Assembly: GCA_009379915.1 (NCBI GenBank)
Contig: WHSV01000029.1
Location: 1 to 37,508, forward strand
Origin: Actinomycetota bacterium
GTDB taxonomy: Bacteria > Actinomycetota > CADDZG01 > WHSQ01
Direction: 5' to 3'
Length of the DNA stretch: 37,508 nucleotides
Shown: one piece after another, positions 24,226-32,278 of the stretch
Position numbering within the stretch: position 1 is the first letter of the stretch
Layout of the letters: every line of letters begins with the position of its first letter
Translations under genes and position numbers: made by a program
Notes under the pieces: model-generated
Told to the model about the DNA's origin: nothing
Databases searched by the model: none
What the model saw: the letters and a program-made list of their open reading frames with translations, nothing else

Positions 24226-24402
24226 GAGGTCAAGCTACCGAGAAAGGGGATCGGTGTGCGTCCCCCACCGGGAGCAGCGCCCGCATACTCCGCTCGCGGT
24301 AGTGATTCACCTCAAGGGGGCGAGTCCGACCCGAAAGAGCACACGAATCACGTCGTTTCTGGGTCAGACCTCCAGCGGGACCGAACTAAGGGGGTCCGAC
24401 GC

Positions 24403-26925
24403 TTAGGAGGCGGACTTGACGATGTAGGGACGCTCGAATGACTCGGTGATGTCACCGAGCGGGCGAGGAGGTGCGAATAGATAGCCCTGGCCGAGCTCGC
24501 AACCCATGGCCTCCAGAATCTCGTTCTGGATCGGCGTCTCGATGCCTTCGGCGATGATCGCCAAGCTCATCGTCACGCCCAGGTTGAGGATGGCGCGCGT
24601 CAGCGTCGGATCACCGTTTTCACCCAAGCTGCAGATGAAGGTGCGATCGATTTTCAGAATGTCGATGGGGAAGCGATCGAGATAGCTCAGCGAGGAGAAG
24701 CCGGTCCCGAAGTCATCGATGGCGAGCCTTACTCCGAGTTCCGAGAGAGCCTCCAGAATCTCAGCGCCGTTCTCGTCCATCAACGCGCTCTCGGTGATCT
24801 CGAGAATGAGTTGCCCGGGCTCGATGCCCGACCGGGCGATCGTCTCCTTGACGGTCTCGAGCAACTTTGAATCTTCGACCTGGCGCGGCGAGAGGTTCAC
24901 AGAAACACTTAGGTCTGGATTGTCGTAGGCCGCGGCTAGAGACGGCAGTTGAGTGCAGGCTTGTTCGAGGACCCACCGCCCGATCGAAAGGATCAGGCCG
25001 CTCTCCTCCGACAGAGAGATGAACTCACTGGGCGTAAGCAAGCCACGTTGGGGGTGCCGCCACCTCACGAGAGCCTCGACTCCGATCACGCGCTCGTCCT
25101 CGAGCCGGATCACAGGTTGGTAGTAGACCTCGAACTCGTCGCGCTCGAGGGCCTGGGCGAGTCCGCGCTTCATCTCAAGGCGTTTGGAGGCCGAGCGCTG
25201 CATCTCCGGCTCGAAGAGCGCGTAGTCATCCTTGCCGTTTCGTTTGGCCGCGTACATGGCTGCATCCGCGTTGCGCATCAACGCCTCGACCGTGTCACCG
25301 GGCTGCACGACCGCGAATCCAACGCTTGCGTGCAGGGTCAGGACTTGACCCTGCACGCGAACAGGCTTGCGCAAGGTCGTAAGGATTCGCTGAGCGACTC
25401 CGTGGACATCCTGATCGCTGTCGAGATCCTCGAGAAGAATCGCAAACTCGTCTCCCCCGAGCCTCGCTGCGGTGTCGGCGGGCCGCAAGCACCTCTTGAG
25501 GGCGCCGGCCACGGCAACGAGCGCCGCATCACCGGCAGCGTGTCCGAGACTGTCGTTCAGGGTCTTGAAGTCGTCGATATCGATGAACGCGACGGCAAGG
25601 TTCTTCGCACCCGGTCGGCGCTCGAGCGCGTGCTCCACCCGCTCCATGAAGAGCAAGCGGTTGGCTAGATGCGTGAGATCGTCGTGGAAGGCCTTGTGGC
25701 GCAACTGCTCTTTCAACTCCGTGACATCACTAAGCGAGTCCTCCAGCCGGCAGTTGCTGAGCGACACGCTGATGTGTTCCGTCAACGTCTGCAAGGTCTT
25801 GAGATCGAGGGTGGTGAACGAGGATGCATCACCGAGGCGGTTCGCGACGATGACCGCGCCCGCAAGCCGTCCGTCGATGCGAAGAGGCGCTATGACTCCA
25901 TTACGTACTGAATGATCGGGGACCAACGAACGCAACAGGTCCGCCCGCTTCCAGGCACTGCTGAAGATTGGCTCGTCCAGAGAGTCGAGCTCGGCCAGAG
26001 TTCCAGAGGGCCACGCCTGGTTCTTAACATCCCCGTGAGTGGATGATCCGTCGCGATGATCGAGAGAAGAAACGATCACCTCCGGGGGCATCAACGCAAT
26101 CACCTGAGCGAACTCGGCCTCGAGCATTTCGCGGGTGGAGCGGGCCGCGGTCTTCAGAGTGGCTTCGAATCCCGGCGACGAGTGAAGCTGACGGGTCGCC
26201 TCGTAGAGTCCCACCATCCGCTCACGCTCGACTCGTTGGCCGGAGTAGGCACGGAAAGCCAAGAACAGCGTCAAGGTCGGAACCGCCGCCATCCAACCGG
26301 CGCTGGGTGAGGTCCACAGGATCACCACGGCGATGAGAGCCAGACAGGTTCCCATGAAGGTCGCAATGGCCCCTACGCCGAGGGTCGTGAGCATGTCACG
26401 AAAGCTGATGCGCGCGCCGGAGAGACGGATGGCGAGGTTGAGCAAGACATCTGCCACCATCAGAACGCAAATCGTAGCAGCGAGAGCCGCGACCCAGGAG
26501 ATGGGTTGCAGCGGACCCTGAGTTCCGTGAATCGAGTAGAAGACGATCGTTGCGAGGCTTGCCTGTAGAGCAAAGCTTGCGACGTTGAACCCCGCCTTCA
26601 CGAGACGCTGGCGTCGGAAGGTGACGAGTGCCAGTGTGGCACCACCGACGTAGACGGCAACAAGGGTGATGGGGTCGGCGAAGAACAAACCAAGGACGAG
26701 CGGCACTTCGCTCAGAGAGAACGAATGCGCCTCACCGGCCAAGAAGACGTGGACGACCGCGACCTCGGAGACGGCGAAGAGAACCAGCAGAGCCCACCAG
26801 GGGATACGGATGTCCGACGGGGTCGGATCCAGGCCCGCAACCGGCCACACGAAGAGAGTCAGCGCGATGCCGCCGATGGCGCAAATGAGCGGCCAGCGCG
26901 TCACCTCGTTGCTCCTAGCCGCCAC
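24403..26925 (-). CDS. Membrane GGDEF-EAL protein (cyclic di-GMP turnover)
   Basis: An 840-aa protein. Several membrane helices fill residues 1-~220, followed by a GAF-like sensor (~235-390), a short coiled coil (DSLSDVTELKEQLRHKAFHDDLT), a GGDEF domain (~395-560) with intact LGGDEFAILLED near 489, and an EAL domain (~575-825) with GVEALVRWRHP near 615. The EAL side keeps LEITESALM, IDDFGTGFSSLSYLDRFP and IIAEGIE. Both catalytic signatures look intact, so it could make or break cyclic di-GMP; which activity dominates cannot be told. GTG start with AAGGAAGGA upstream. The membrane region resembles no sensor family I can name. Confidence 0.93.
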   Translation of the reverse strand: MAARSNEVTRWPLICAIGGIALTLFVWPVAGLDPTPSDIRIPWWALLVLFAVSEVAVVHVFLAGEAHSFSLSEVPLVLGLFFADPITLVAVYVGGATLALVTFRRQRLVKAGFNVASFALQASLATIVFYSIHGTQGPLQPISWVAALAATICVLMVADVLLNLAIRLSGARISFRDMLTTLGVGAIATFMGTCLALIAVVILWTSPSAGWMAAVPTLTLFLAFRAYSGQRVERERMVGLYEATRQLHSSPGFEATLKTAARSTREMLEAEFAQVIALMPPEVIVSSLDHRDGSSTHGDVKNQAWPSGTLAELDSLDEPIFSSAWKRADLLRSLVPDHSVRNGVIAPLRIDGRLAGAVIVANRLGDASSFTTLDLKTLQTLTEHISVSLSNCRLEDSLSDVTELKEQLRHKAFHDDLTHLANRLLFMERVEHALERRPGAKNLAVAFIDIDDFKTLNDSLGHAAGDAALVAVAGALKRCLRPADTAARLGGDEFAILLEDLDSDQDVHGVAQRILTTLRKPVRVQGQVLTLHASVGFAVVQPGDTVEALMRNADAAMYAAKRNGKDDYALFEPEMQRSASKRLEMKRGLAQALERDEFEVYYQPVIRLEDERVIGVEALVRWRHPQRGLLTPSEFISLSEESGLILSIGRWVLEQACTQLPSLAAAYDNPDLSVSVNLSPRQVEDSKLLETVKETIARSGIEPGQLILEITESALMDENGAEILEALSELGVRLAIDDFGTGFSSLSYLDRFPIDILKIDRTFICSLGENGDPTLTRAILNLGVTMSLAIIAEGIETPIQNEILEAMGCELGQGYLFAPPRPLGDITESFERPYIVKSAS

Positions 26926-27096
26926 GGGTCCTTCCTTTCAACCCTGATTGCGAGCGCGAGTCCACCTTCGGTCTGTCTCACGGGGTGTTGGGCCCGCAGG
27001 AGGGTGAACGGATCTATGCGCATGGGTTTTTATCGAAACTCGATCGAGGGTCCTGGATGGTACCTATGAGCCATTTTTTTCCACACAGGGGGACTA
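26926..27096. other. Intergenic region upstream of the GGDEF-EAL gene
   Basis: Holds the palindrome CTCGATCGAG (27039-27048), a run of seven T (27074-27080) and most of a hairpin AGGGGG-ACTAG-CCCCCT (27087-27103). These lie upstream of the GGDEF-EAL start, which reads leftward, and may be part of its control region. No cyclic di-GMP riboswitch motif was recognised. Confidence 0.4.
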
Positions 27097-27435
27097 GCCC
27101 CCTCGGACAACTCGGACATTTGCGGGAATCCCGGTCGTATACGCGTTCATCTCGGAGTCGATGTCGATCTGCTACACAATCGACGGCAGCCGGCCCACCT
27201 TCGACTCGCCGACGCTCGAGTCCGCAGGAATTCGTGAGGGCGCAGAGACCCTGACAATCACGGAGACCACGGGCCTGAAGTGGTTCGCGGTCGACGCCAA
27301 GGCAACATCGAGAACAACTACGACCCGGACAAGACGTTCCAGGACAAATTCAACAAGGAGACCTACAGGATCCAGAATCAAGTCTTCTGCCGCAGTATGA
27401 GAAGGGGGGTGCCCAAGGCGCCCCCCTTTCTCTAG
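27097..27435 (+). pseudogene. Fragment of a chitobiase/beta-hexosaminidase C-terminal-like domain
   Basis: The frame from ~27097 reads FAGIPVVYAFISE, then ICYTIDGSRPTFDSPTLESA, GAETLTITETTG and LKWFAVDAK, the pattern of the CHB_HEX_C_1 fold that ends secreted sugar-binding or hydrolytic proteins. No start codon with a ribosome site precedes it and the upstream frame is closed by TAG. At 27301-27302 a net one-base loss occurs; adding a G restores AKGNIENNYDPDKTFQDKF and NKETYRIQNQVF, which fits the domain better than the Thr/Arg-rich continuation. It is therefore a 5'-truncated and frameshifted relic. It ends at a strong terminator hairpin. Confidence 0.55.
27402..27428. terminator. Strong bidirectional terminator
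   Basis: AAGGGGGGTGCC and GGCGCCCCCCTT pair over twelve positions (one G-T) around a CAA loop, followed by a short T-rich stretch. It lies at the end of the chitobiase-like relic and seven bases after the endonuclease gene stop on the other strand, so it can serve both directions. Confidence 0.8.
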
Positions 27436-28680
27436 CTACCGGCGTCCATCCGGTACATCGACGTCCGCCCAAACCAACCGATGGTCCGAGCTCGGGAACG
27501 GGAACACGCCGACCAGACGGAATAGCGGATCGTTTTGGAGGGGCCAGAAGACCTTCGCGGCGGTGAGCTTGAGCGGCCTGCTGGGCAGCACGTAATCGAC
27601 CCTCAGATTTCCCGGCGCGGTGTCGGCGAAGTCGGCGGTGTCGAACGCGGGGTCGGAGATGTGGGTCTCGTTGATGCCACCCTGGAGCTCTGCCTGCTCG
27701 GGCCCCCCTTTGCTCGAGGGCGTGATCTTGGTTCGCACGTGGGGCAGATCGAGGATCTGCTGGATGGCGCCAACAACGCTGTCACCGTCGTTGGGGTCGG
27801 AGTTGTAGTCGCCCATGATGACGTAGGGCTCACCGGAGGCGAGACCGCCGGTCTCTCCATCGTCGTCATAGATGTATTGCCCTCTGCGGGGCGAAACGTA
27901 GTCCGACCAGAATCCGATCTCGTCGAAGTTGCGGAGTCCGTTCCTGTCCTCCGGCCCATCGAACACAGGCGGAGTGGGATGAGCTGCGAGCACGTGCACG
28001 GTGCGCCGTCCGATCTCGATGGGAACATCCCAGTGGCTCTTGGACGACAGCCTCACGACCTCGAGCTCCTCAGGCGAGAACCAGTCATCCGGAGCAGGGG
28101 TGCTGGCATCGTCCGGCAGTCTGGCACCGGGCATGTCAGCCCAGAGGAAGTTCTGGAAGGTCCGGATCTCGCCGACGTCGATCGGGTAGCGAGAGTAGAG
28201 GGCCATTCCGAACTGACCCGGGAAGAACCCGAAGCCGAACGCGTCGTCCGGGCCCCCAATGCTCCCGTCGTTGTTTAGATCGAAGCCCGAGGGAATTCCG
28301 GTGTTCGAGGGCGCCGTGTACGCGTACTCGTAGTTGATGGACCGCGCTCCGTTCTGTTCCACGGACAGATAATTGTCCTGGAACAATCGCAGAGCCTCAT
28401 GACCCGCATCGAAATCAAACTCGTTGATCAGAAGCACGTCCGGCCTGTTCCGCTGAACGATCTCGGCGACAGTTTTCGCCTGATCGTTGTTCGGGGTGCT
28501 CAGATCCTGAATCAGCTGTCCCGCCGAGTTCCGGTTGAGTGATGCGTTGAAAGTGGCGAAGCGAACGACCCTGTTGTCGTCTCGTTTGTCATCGAACCTC
28601 GCAACCGCTCCCCCCGGAACGGCCGACAGTGCGAGCGCCGTGACCGCGATCCCCACGATCGTTCTACGAATGGACAGCAT
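27436..28680 (-). CDS. Secreted endonuclease/exonuclease/phosphatase family protein
   Basis: A 414-aa protein with a signal peptide (MLSIRRTIVGIAVTALALSAVPGGAVA). The EEP fold is shown by RFATFNASLNR, a catalytic acidic residue in DVLLINEFDFD, the YVIMGDYNSDPNDGD motif with catalytic Asp/Asn, and SSDHRLVWADVDV with the general-base His near the end. The internal DLNNDGSIGGPDDA looks like a calcium-binding dockerin-type loop. The fold cuts phosphodiester or phosphomonoester bonds; the substrate may be extracellular nucleic acid or lipid head groups. The start at 28680 is chosen because GGGAGG precedes it and a signal peptide begins there; a longer frame to 28785 adds non-matching residues. Confidence 0.9.
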   Translation of the reverse strand: MLSIRRTIVGIAVTALALSAVPGGAVARFDDKRDDNRVVRFATFNASLNRNSAGQLIQDLSTPNNDQAKTVAEIVQRNRPDVLLINEFDFDAGHEALRLFQDNYLSVEQNGARSINYEYAYTAPSNTGIPSGFDLNNDGSIGGPDDAFGFGFFPGQFGMALYSRYPIDVGEIRTFQNFLWADMPGARLPDDASTPAPDDWFSPEELEVVRLSSKSHWDVPIEIGRRTVHVLAAHPTPPVFDGPEDRNGLRNFDEIGFWSDYVSPRRGQYIYDDDGETGGLASGEPYVIMGDYNSDPNDGDSVVGAIQQILDLPHVRTKITPSSKGGPEQAELQGGINETHISDPAFDTADFADTAPGNLRVDYVLPSRPLKLTAAKVFWPLQNDPLFRLVGVFPFPSSDHRLVWADVDVPDGRR

Positions 28681-29480
28681 GCTTCCTCCCCTGCTCACGC
28701 CGTTGTACGAGCGACGAACTCCCAGGCCACTCACTCTATCCATGCCGGATTCAGCGCGCGATCGAACGTCTGCTGAACGTGGCATGAACGGGCAGAGCGC
28801 CCAAATCAGGCAGGCTTCTACCGGCTGGTGTCGAGAGCGAGTCGGAGCATTCGCCTTACGAACGAGGACGTCATGGGGACCGCGGCAAAGTGGAAGGAGT
28901 CGGCGTGGAGGCCATCCCTCATTTGCAGTTCGGGCGACTTCGAGCTTCTCCTCTTTTCAGAATCGCCGGTTTTCAACCGGACAAGACGCACCGATCGGGA
29001 TCAACCGCCGCGATCAAATCGGCAGGTTCCGGTCAGACCGGGCCGGCACGCTGCGCGAGGTGGCCTGGCGGGCGACGAGCCTTAATCGGACCCTCGGAGC
29101 CCGCGGTCAGAGCGATGCTTGGCTTCGCTCGGCCGTGAGCGATCGAGCGCGCGCGACCTCAGGGTCTCTTCGAGCCCTCGGGGACGAGGCGTGATTCGCC
29201 TCTAACCTCGACGGCGAAGGCATCCGAACCTGACTGAGCTACGGGACTCGGCTCCGACATCGCCCAAGAGCTCGAGTTCCTCGAACCTCCGGAGGGACGG
29301 TGGCCCCCCTAGATGCGCCGCTCCACCAGATCTCCGAGCAGTTCCTCGCCGGGCACAGCCACGGGCGACGCTGCCCACGATCTCGAGCGGGTTCACGGAC
29401 TCCCGCTTCCATCCTCTTTGCCACCGAGCGCTTAGGGTCTCTGAGTAAGTAGGGGCCCGGACCTGATCGATCGGGCCGCC
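28681..29480. other. Gene-poor region
   Basis: About 800 bases with no gene I can support. Open frames exist on both strands (for example one on the plus strand ending near 29194) but their products match nothing and lack ribosome sites. A small perfect hairpin CCGGTT-TTC-AACCGG lies at 28966-28980. This is the longest stretch of the window without a recognisable gene or relic. Confidence 0.6.
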
Positions 29481-29507
29481 TTGACCGTCTGCGTCAGCGC
29501 GTACAAT
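29481..29507 (+). promoter_or_regulatory. Likely promoter of the methyltransferase gene
   Basis: TTGACC at 29481-29486 and TACAAT at 29502-29507 resemble -35 and -10 boxes, separated by 15 bases, slightly short. They lie 32 bases before the ATG at 29540, leaving room for the GGGGGGTGG ribosome site. Confidence 0.5.
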
Positions 29508-29539
29508 CATCGGGCGGACCCCAGGGGGGTGGTACAGAG

Positions 29540-30265
29540 ATGGTCGATAGCGTCAACGAGGTCAAAGAGTTCGTTTGGAGAGGTCGAACCGGTCCTTTCA
29601 CGCTTCGAATGGGGCCCGATGTCTTCGCGCCCAGCAGTACCAGCACCATCGTTGCCGAGGCCCTCGAGATACACGAGGGCGACGTGGTGATCGACGCCGG
29701 ATGTGGAAGCGGGGTGCTGGCCTTCGTTGCCGCCCGGCTGGGGGCCGAGCGTGCGGTCGGATGTGACATCTCGGAGGAGTCGGTGCGGATGGCGAGCGAG
29801 AACGCTCGGCACTTGGGACTGGCCGACGTCACCGAGTTCAGGACGGGGAGCCTGCTCGACCCGGTTCGAGACGTGCAGGCCGACGTGATCATCGGCGATA
29901 TCTCCGGCATTCCCGACCCCATCGCGGAGCTGACGGGGTGGTTTCCCGGGGGCCGAGGTGGAGGACCCACGGGGGCGGAGCTCCCCGTTGCGATGATCGA
30001 TGAGATCGGTGACATCCTCAGGCCCGGCGGACGGATGTACCTCCCCACCGGGACGATCCAGGCGGAGAGCAAGGTGCTGGGCGCGGCTCGTCGGGTCTTC
30101 GGTGACAACATCGAGCAGCTCGTTTCGCGCGAGTTTCCGCTCCCGAACCTGGTGAGCCGCTCGAAGGACGTCGCGCGCCTCGTATCGGACGGACTGATCA
30201 GCTTTCGTCAGCGCGGAAGCAGGCTGCTCTGGCGGCTGACGATCTGGCGCTGCACCAAGAATTAA
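29540..30265 (+). CDS. Class I SAM-dependent methyltransferase
   Basis: A 241-aa Rossmann-fold methyltransferase. Motif I is VVIDAGCGSGVLAFVAARLG near residues 48-67, followed by the acidic residue in AVGCDISEESV and a DVTEFRTGSLLD loop. It resembles PrmC/HemK or PrmA-like enzymes that act on protein or small-molecule side chains. At the position where those enzymes have NPPY, this protein has GDISGIPDP, so the substrate is probably different. The C-terminus (REFPLPNLVSRSKDVARL…) is not one I recognise. ATG start with GGGGGGTGG upstream and promoter-like boxes before it. It is convergent with the FadR-type regulator gene. Confidence 0.87.
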   Translation: MVDSVNEVKEFVWRGRTGPFTLRMGPDVFAPSSTSTIVAEALEIHEGDVVIDAGCGSGVLAFVAARLGAERAVGCDISEESVRMASENARHLGLADVTEFRTGSLLDPVRDVQADVIIGDISGIPDPIAELTGWFPGGRGGGPTGAELPVAMIDEIGDILRPGGRMYLPTGTIQAESKVLGAARRVFGDNIEQLVSREFPLPNLVSRSKDVARLVSDGLISFRQRGSRLLWRLTIWRCTKN

Positions 30266-30342
30266 AACCCCCGACAAGCTCCTGGATCGAGTTCCGAAAA
30301 GACCCCCGTCAGTTCAGACGGAAAGCAGTCGCCCTTATGCGG

Positions 30343-31140
30343 TCAGGGGGAATCACCGCTTCCACCGCGATTGTCGAGAAGATCGTGCAGCGGCTGGGCC
30401 AGGCGCCCGAAGAGCTCGTCCCACGAATGGCCCGTGGCCTCGGCGATCTCCTCCTCGAGCATGATGAAGTGATCGTGCAGAACGACAGTGAGGGTCACGA
30501 CATCCCCGGCCCGCATGGCGCCGAGCTGCCGGGCATGAATGTCGAGAGTCTGACGGTCGCTGTCCAGCCCGCCTCTGTACGAATCCCGGATGGGGGCCAT
30601 CCGCCGGCTCAACCCCCGCATCGACTCGCTGAGCAGCGCGTTGCGACAGGCCCTGAGGACCGCCCGGTGAAACATCGCGTCGGTCTTCATCACCGCGTAC
30701 CGATCGCCGAGATGTTCCCTGGTCAGCGAGATCGTGTGTTCGATCTCGTCGAAGTCCTCCTCCGATGCGAACTGCATCGCCGCGAACGTGATCGCGCCTT
30801 CGAGCACTCGGCGGGCGTGCAGCACCTCGACGATGGCCTCCTCCTCGAGCGCGATTCCGCGGGAGATCTCGGCCGTGGGCACGAGGTCTGAGAGGATCGT
30901 GATTCCGCCGCCCTTGCCCGGCTTGACCTGGAGGTAGCCGACATCCTGTAGCACGCGGAGGCCCTGACGAAGCGTCGGCCTCGAGATGCCAAGCTGTTCC
31001 GCGAGTTCAGACTCCTTGGGAAGGGCGGAACCGGCACGCAGGCGTCCACGCTCGATGCCCTCGATGATGTGCTCGATCGCGGCCTCAAACGTCCGGGTTG
31101 TTTGAATCGGACGGGCAAAAGTCTGGTCTGACAGCGACAT
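30343..31140 (-). CDS. FadR-type GntR family transcriptional regulator
   Basis: A 265-aa regulator with an N-terminal winged helix (IEGIERGRLRAGSALPKESELAEQLGISRPTLRQGLRVLQDVGYLQVKPGKGGG), then an FCD effector domain. The FCD part shows LHARRVLEGAITFAAMQFA, a likely metal-binding DAMFHRAVLRACRN and HDHFIMLEEEIAEATG near the end. Such proteins sense small acids and repress nearby metabolic genes. The immediate neighbours are a convergent methyltransferase and a divergent secreted protein, so the target is not obvious. The ATG start follows AAGGTGAG. Confidence 0.92.
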   Translation of the reverse strand: MSLSDQTFARPIQTTRTFEAAIEHIIEGIERGRLRAGSALPKESELAEQLGISRPTLRQGLRVLQDVGYLQVKPGKGGGITILSDLVPTAEISRGIALEEEAIVEVLHARRVLEGAITFAAMQFASEEDFDEIEHTISLTREHLGDRYAVMKTDAMFHRAVLRACRNALLSESMRGLSRRMAPIRDSYRGGLDSDRQTLDIHARQLGAMRAGDVVTLTVVLHDHFIMLEEEIAEATGHSWDELFGRLAQPLHDLLDNRGGSGDSP

Positions 31141-31250
31141 TTGAACTCACCTTGGAGGGGATGCGGTTGCCACGTCAAGCACTCTCGACGCGACCACTCG
31201 AAATATTGGGGTTGTGCGCCTGAGCCCGTGCGAGCGGTGACTCTCCGTTA

Positions 31251-31264
31251 TCGAAACGTTTCGA
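31251..31264. promoter_or_regulatory. LacI-family-like operator palindrome
   Basis: TCGAAACGTTTCGA is a perfect 14-bp palindrome with the central GAAACGTTTC typical of LacI/GalR operators. It lies in the divergent region between the FadR-type regulator and the secreted TIM-barrel-like gene, 88 bases before the latter. No LacI-type regulator is encoded in the window. Confidence 0.45.
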
Positions 31265-31351
31265 ATCGAGTGGAGTTCGGGGGGGACCAAGCGCCGGGCT
31301 CTTGATACCGTTGCTCGGTCTCAATCGCGGGAAGGGAAGGAACATTCGATC

Positions 31352-32272
31352 GTGTGGCGGACGCGTGCTCTCGGCGCGGCCCTGGTGGCGACTCTGTCAC
31401 TGCCGGCCGCGACATATGTCATCCCCGACTCCTTACCTGGACCTGCTCGGGGTCCTGCTCGACCCGGCGGCCCGGAGGCAGGGCCGGCTTCCGCTTTGGG
31501 GACCTATGGGGGCCTCGCCACATGGGTCGACATGTTCGACAAGGGTCCCTGGAAGAACCCCGGGCGAACCACGCGCCGCATGGCCGAGCGCGGGACGGCG
31601 ACGCTCTTTCTTCAGACCTCGAACTACAGGAAGAACAATGACATCTACAGACCGCGCGCGATGTCCCGCTTGCTCGAGGCGGCCCACGCCAACGGCATGA
31701 AGGTCATTGCTTGGTATCTCCCGAGTTACGCACACCCCCGGCGAGACTGGCGCCGGACTAAAGCGGCGGTGACCTTCGTCAGCGGCAACGGCCAGTTCTT
31801 CGATGGTTTCGCTATGGACATCGAAGCGACCGTGGAACCGAAGATCGCCGTTCGGAATCGGCGCGCGATTGCTCTTTCCGACAGACTCAGACGGTACGTG
31901 GGCGACGACTACGCGCTGGGCGCGATCACCCCGGACCCCGTGACTCAACGGTTCTGGCCGAGCTTCCCATACAAGAAGCTGCGCGCTCGTTACGACGTAT
32001 TTCTGACGATGGCCTACTGGACGTTCAGAACTCGAGGGGAGCGCCGAGTCCACCGGTACGCGCGCGACGCGCTCGCGATCGTTCGAGCGAAGACGAATGA
32101 CGAGAAGGTTCCGGTGCACGTGATCGGTGGCATCGCAAGTGACGCTTCGGTTGCGGAAGTGCGCGGCTTTGCCCGAGCGGCGGTCAAGTTCGATGCCCTG
32201 GGTGCGAGCCTGTACGACTTCCCGATCACGAGCCACGGGCAGTGGACTCAGATGCAACGCCTCAACGACTAG
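31352..32272 (+). CDS. Secreted TIM-barrel (glycosidase-like) protein
   Basis: A 306-aa protein with an N-terminal signal peptide (MWRTRALGAALVATLSLPAATYV). A Pro/Gly-rich linker follows, then a domain with GTYGGLATWVDMFDKG, MAERGTATLFLQTSNYR, ANGMKVIAWYLPSY, GFAMDIEATVEP, DVFLTMAYW and VHVIGGIAS, evenly spaced beta strands as in a (beta/alpha)8 barrel. D and E in FAMDIEA are candidate catalytic residues. It resembles uncharacterised glycoside-hydrolase-like families but I cannot assign a substrate. GTG start, with GGAAGGAA ~9 bases upstream. A LacI-type operator lies upstream, in keeping with sugar-linked control. Confidence 0.72.
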   Translation: MWRTRALGAALVATLSLPAATYVIPDSLPGPARGPARPGGPEAGPASALGTYGGLATWVDMFDKGPWKNPGRTTRRMAERGTATLFLQTSNYRKNNDIYRPRAMSRLLEAAHANGMKVIAWYLPSYAHPRRDWRRTKAAVTFVSGNGQFFDGFAMDIEATVEPKIAVRNRRAIALSDRLRRYVGDDYALGAITPDPVTQRFWPSFPYKKLRARYDVFLTMAYWTFRTRGERRVHRYARDALAIVRAKTNDEKVPVHVIGGIASDASVAEVRGFARAAVKFDALGASLYDFPITSHGQWTQMQRLND

Positions 32273-32278
32273 AGCCTT

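Noticed and set aside
26926-27096. Cyclic di-GMP riboswitch in front of the GGDEF-EAL gene
   Set aside because: The conserved GEMM core motifs are not present on the minus strand; only a palindrome and a small hairpin were seen.
29200-29260. tRNA-like GTAGCTCAGTCAGG on the minus strand
   Set aside because: Only the D-arm-like stretch fits; no acceptor stem, anticodon arm or T arm can be built around it.
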